64,000 nt of DNA from Lasioglossum baleicum (Eukaryota > Arthropoda > Insecta > Hymenoptera > Halictidae): contig NW_027469546.1 in NCBI RefSeq assembly GCF_051020765.1, positions 1-64,000 on the forward strand, in the 5' to 3' direction. Position numbers and translations under genes: made by a program. Below are positions 63,613 through 64,000 of this stretch, piece after piece. Below the pieces are notes generated by a model. The model ran no database searches, had not been told where the DNA came from, and saw only the letters and a program-made list of their open reading frames with translations. Position 1 is the stretch's first letter, and every line of letters begins with the position of its first letter.

Positions 63613-64000
63613 ACGCGTTATGCGTTAGGCGTTATGCGTTAAGCGTTATGCGTTATGCGTTATGCGTTATGCGTTATGCGTTATGCGTCTTGCGTTATCC
63701 GTTATGATTTATGCGTTATGCGTTATGCGTTATGCGTAAAGCGTTATGCGTTATGCGTTATGCGTTATGAGTTATGCGTTATGCGTTATGCGTTATGCGT
63801 TATGCGTTATGCGTTATGCGCGATGCGTTATGCGTTATGCGTTATGCGTTATGGGCTATGCGTTAAGCGTTATGCGTTATGCATTATGCGTTACGCGTTA
63901 TGCGTTAGACGTTATGCGTTAAGCGTTATGCGTTATGCGTTATGTGTTATGCGTTATGCGTTATGCGTTATGCGTTATGCGTTATGTGTTATGCGTTATG
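63613..64000 (+). repeat. Second copy of the deleted R block, cut by the window end
   Basis: ACGCGTT at 63613, ATGATTT at 63704 and AGACGTT at 63907 each lie 1,309 bp (187 units) after their counterparts at 62304, 62395 and 62598. The deleted form was therefore duplicated after it arose. A private ATGAGTT lies at 63768. The array continues beyond the window. Confidence 0.84.

Larger units (their letters stand above)
1..64000 (+). repeat. 7-bp satellite array, consensus ATGCGTT (AACGCAT on the other strand), whole window
   Basis: Every part of the window is made of head-to-tail 7-mers equal to, or a few substitutions from, ATGCGTT, all in one orientation. Units begin at coordinates equal to 4 modulo 7 from position 4 to position 63998. 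Consensus GC is 3/7, with one CpG per unit. The + strand is rich in T and G (5 of 7 bases). Recurrent variants are AAGCGTT, ACGCGTT, AGGCGTT, ATCCGTT, ATTCGTT, ATGGGTT, ATGTGTT, ATGAGTT, ATGCATT, ATGCTTT, ATGCGTA, ATGCGTC, ATGCGAT, ATGCGGT, ATGCGCT, ATGCGCG, GTGCGTT and TTGCGTT. Composites are ATGAGCT, ATGGGCT, ATCAGCT, ACCCGTT, AGACGTT and GTGATTT. No coding or RNA gene is embedded. A eukaryotic heterochromatic satellite is the likely identity (inference); the species cannot be told. Confidence 0.97.

Noticed and set aside
16097..63934. NsiI-type ATGCAT palindromes at ATGCATT units as protein binding sites
   Set aside because: They arise from a single G5A change and move with their module; nothing else in the sequence supports a regulatory role.
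1..64000. Telomere repeat
   Set aside because: The unit resembles no telomere motif I know (such as TTAGGG or TTTAGGG), and telomeres are not built of kb-scale HORs. The ATGGGTT variant shares TTATGGG with the Allium telomere unit, but it occurs only singly or in pairs among consensus units.
1..64000. CRISPR array
   Set aside because: Units are directly adjacent with no spacers of unique sequence; the HOR spacing is of variant units, not of repeats and spacers.
1..64000. Centromere call
   Set aside because: Position on the chromosome is unknown, and no known CENP-B-like box or established centromeric monomer is present. A 7-bp unit with HORs is compatible with it but proves nothing.
1..64000. 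Bacterial short tandem repeat locus or a coding repeat protein
   Set aside because: More than 64 kb of 7-mers with no gene on either strand does not fit a bacterial genome. The - strand is closed by TAA every 21 bp in all frames.

Overview
The whole 64,000-base window is one uninterrupted tandem array of a 7-bp satellite. The consensus unit, written from its A, is ATGCGTT (A1 T2 G3 C4 G5 T6 T7; reverse complement AACGCAT). About 9,143 units fit in the window, and the array runs off both edges, so neither boundary is visible. I found no gene, RNA gene, mobile element, CRISPR array, origin or unique DNA. The long open frames on the + strand are an arithmetic product of a stop-free 7-mer: 7 is not divisible by 3, so all three frames read the same heptapeptide, MRYALCV. 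The - strand has a TAA every 21 bases in every frame.

A simple-sequence satellite of this length and purity, with layered higher-order repeats, suggests a nuclear eukaryotic heterochromatin block (pericentromeric, subtelomeric or on a heterochromatic chromosome). The sequence itself names no taxon. The nearest established analogy is the 7-bp satellites of Drosophila virilis, which have different sequences.

The information lies in the variant units. Every marker I tested, more than 100 from start to end, begins at a coordinate equal to 4 modulo 7. The variation is therefore by substitution plus gain or loss of whole units, with no net register shift. Reading the array as a string of variant units shows higher-order repeats (HORs) whose variant order is kept while the consensus runs between variants change length in whole units.

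Layout. Zone I (1 to about 15.7 kb) holds HOR-A copies of about 3.4 kb, with private units GTGATTT and ATCAGCT. Zone II (about 15.7-40 kb) is a mosaic of 0.7-1.7 kb modules, with large internal duplications at offsets of about 12.7 kb and 7.2-7.35 kb; the derived unit AGACGTT first appears here. Zone III (about 40-61.2 kb) holds a ladder of ATGAGTT/ATGAGCT pairs 343-441 bp apart, three copies of a 3.1-4.3 kb HOR, three copies of a block of 1.0 kb or more, and a second copy of the 37-40 kb region in which the longest pure run (147 units) sits. The tail (61.5-64 kb) returns to Zone II modules and carries a truncated block duplicated at 1,309 bp. All units point the same way; I saw no inverted segment.
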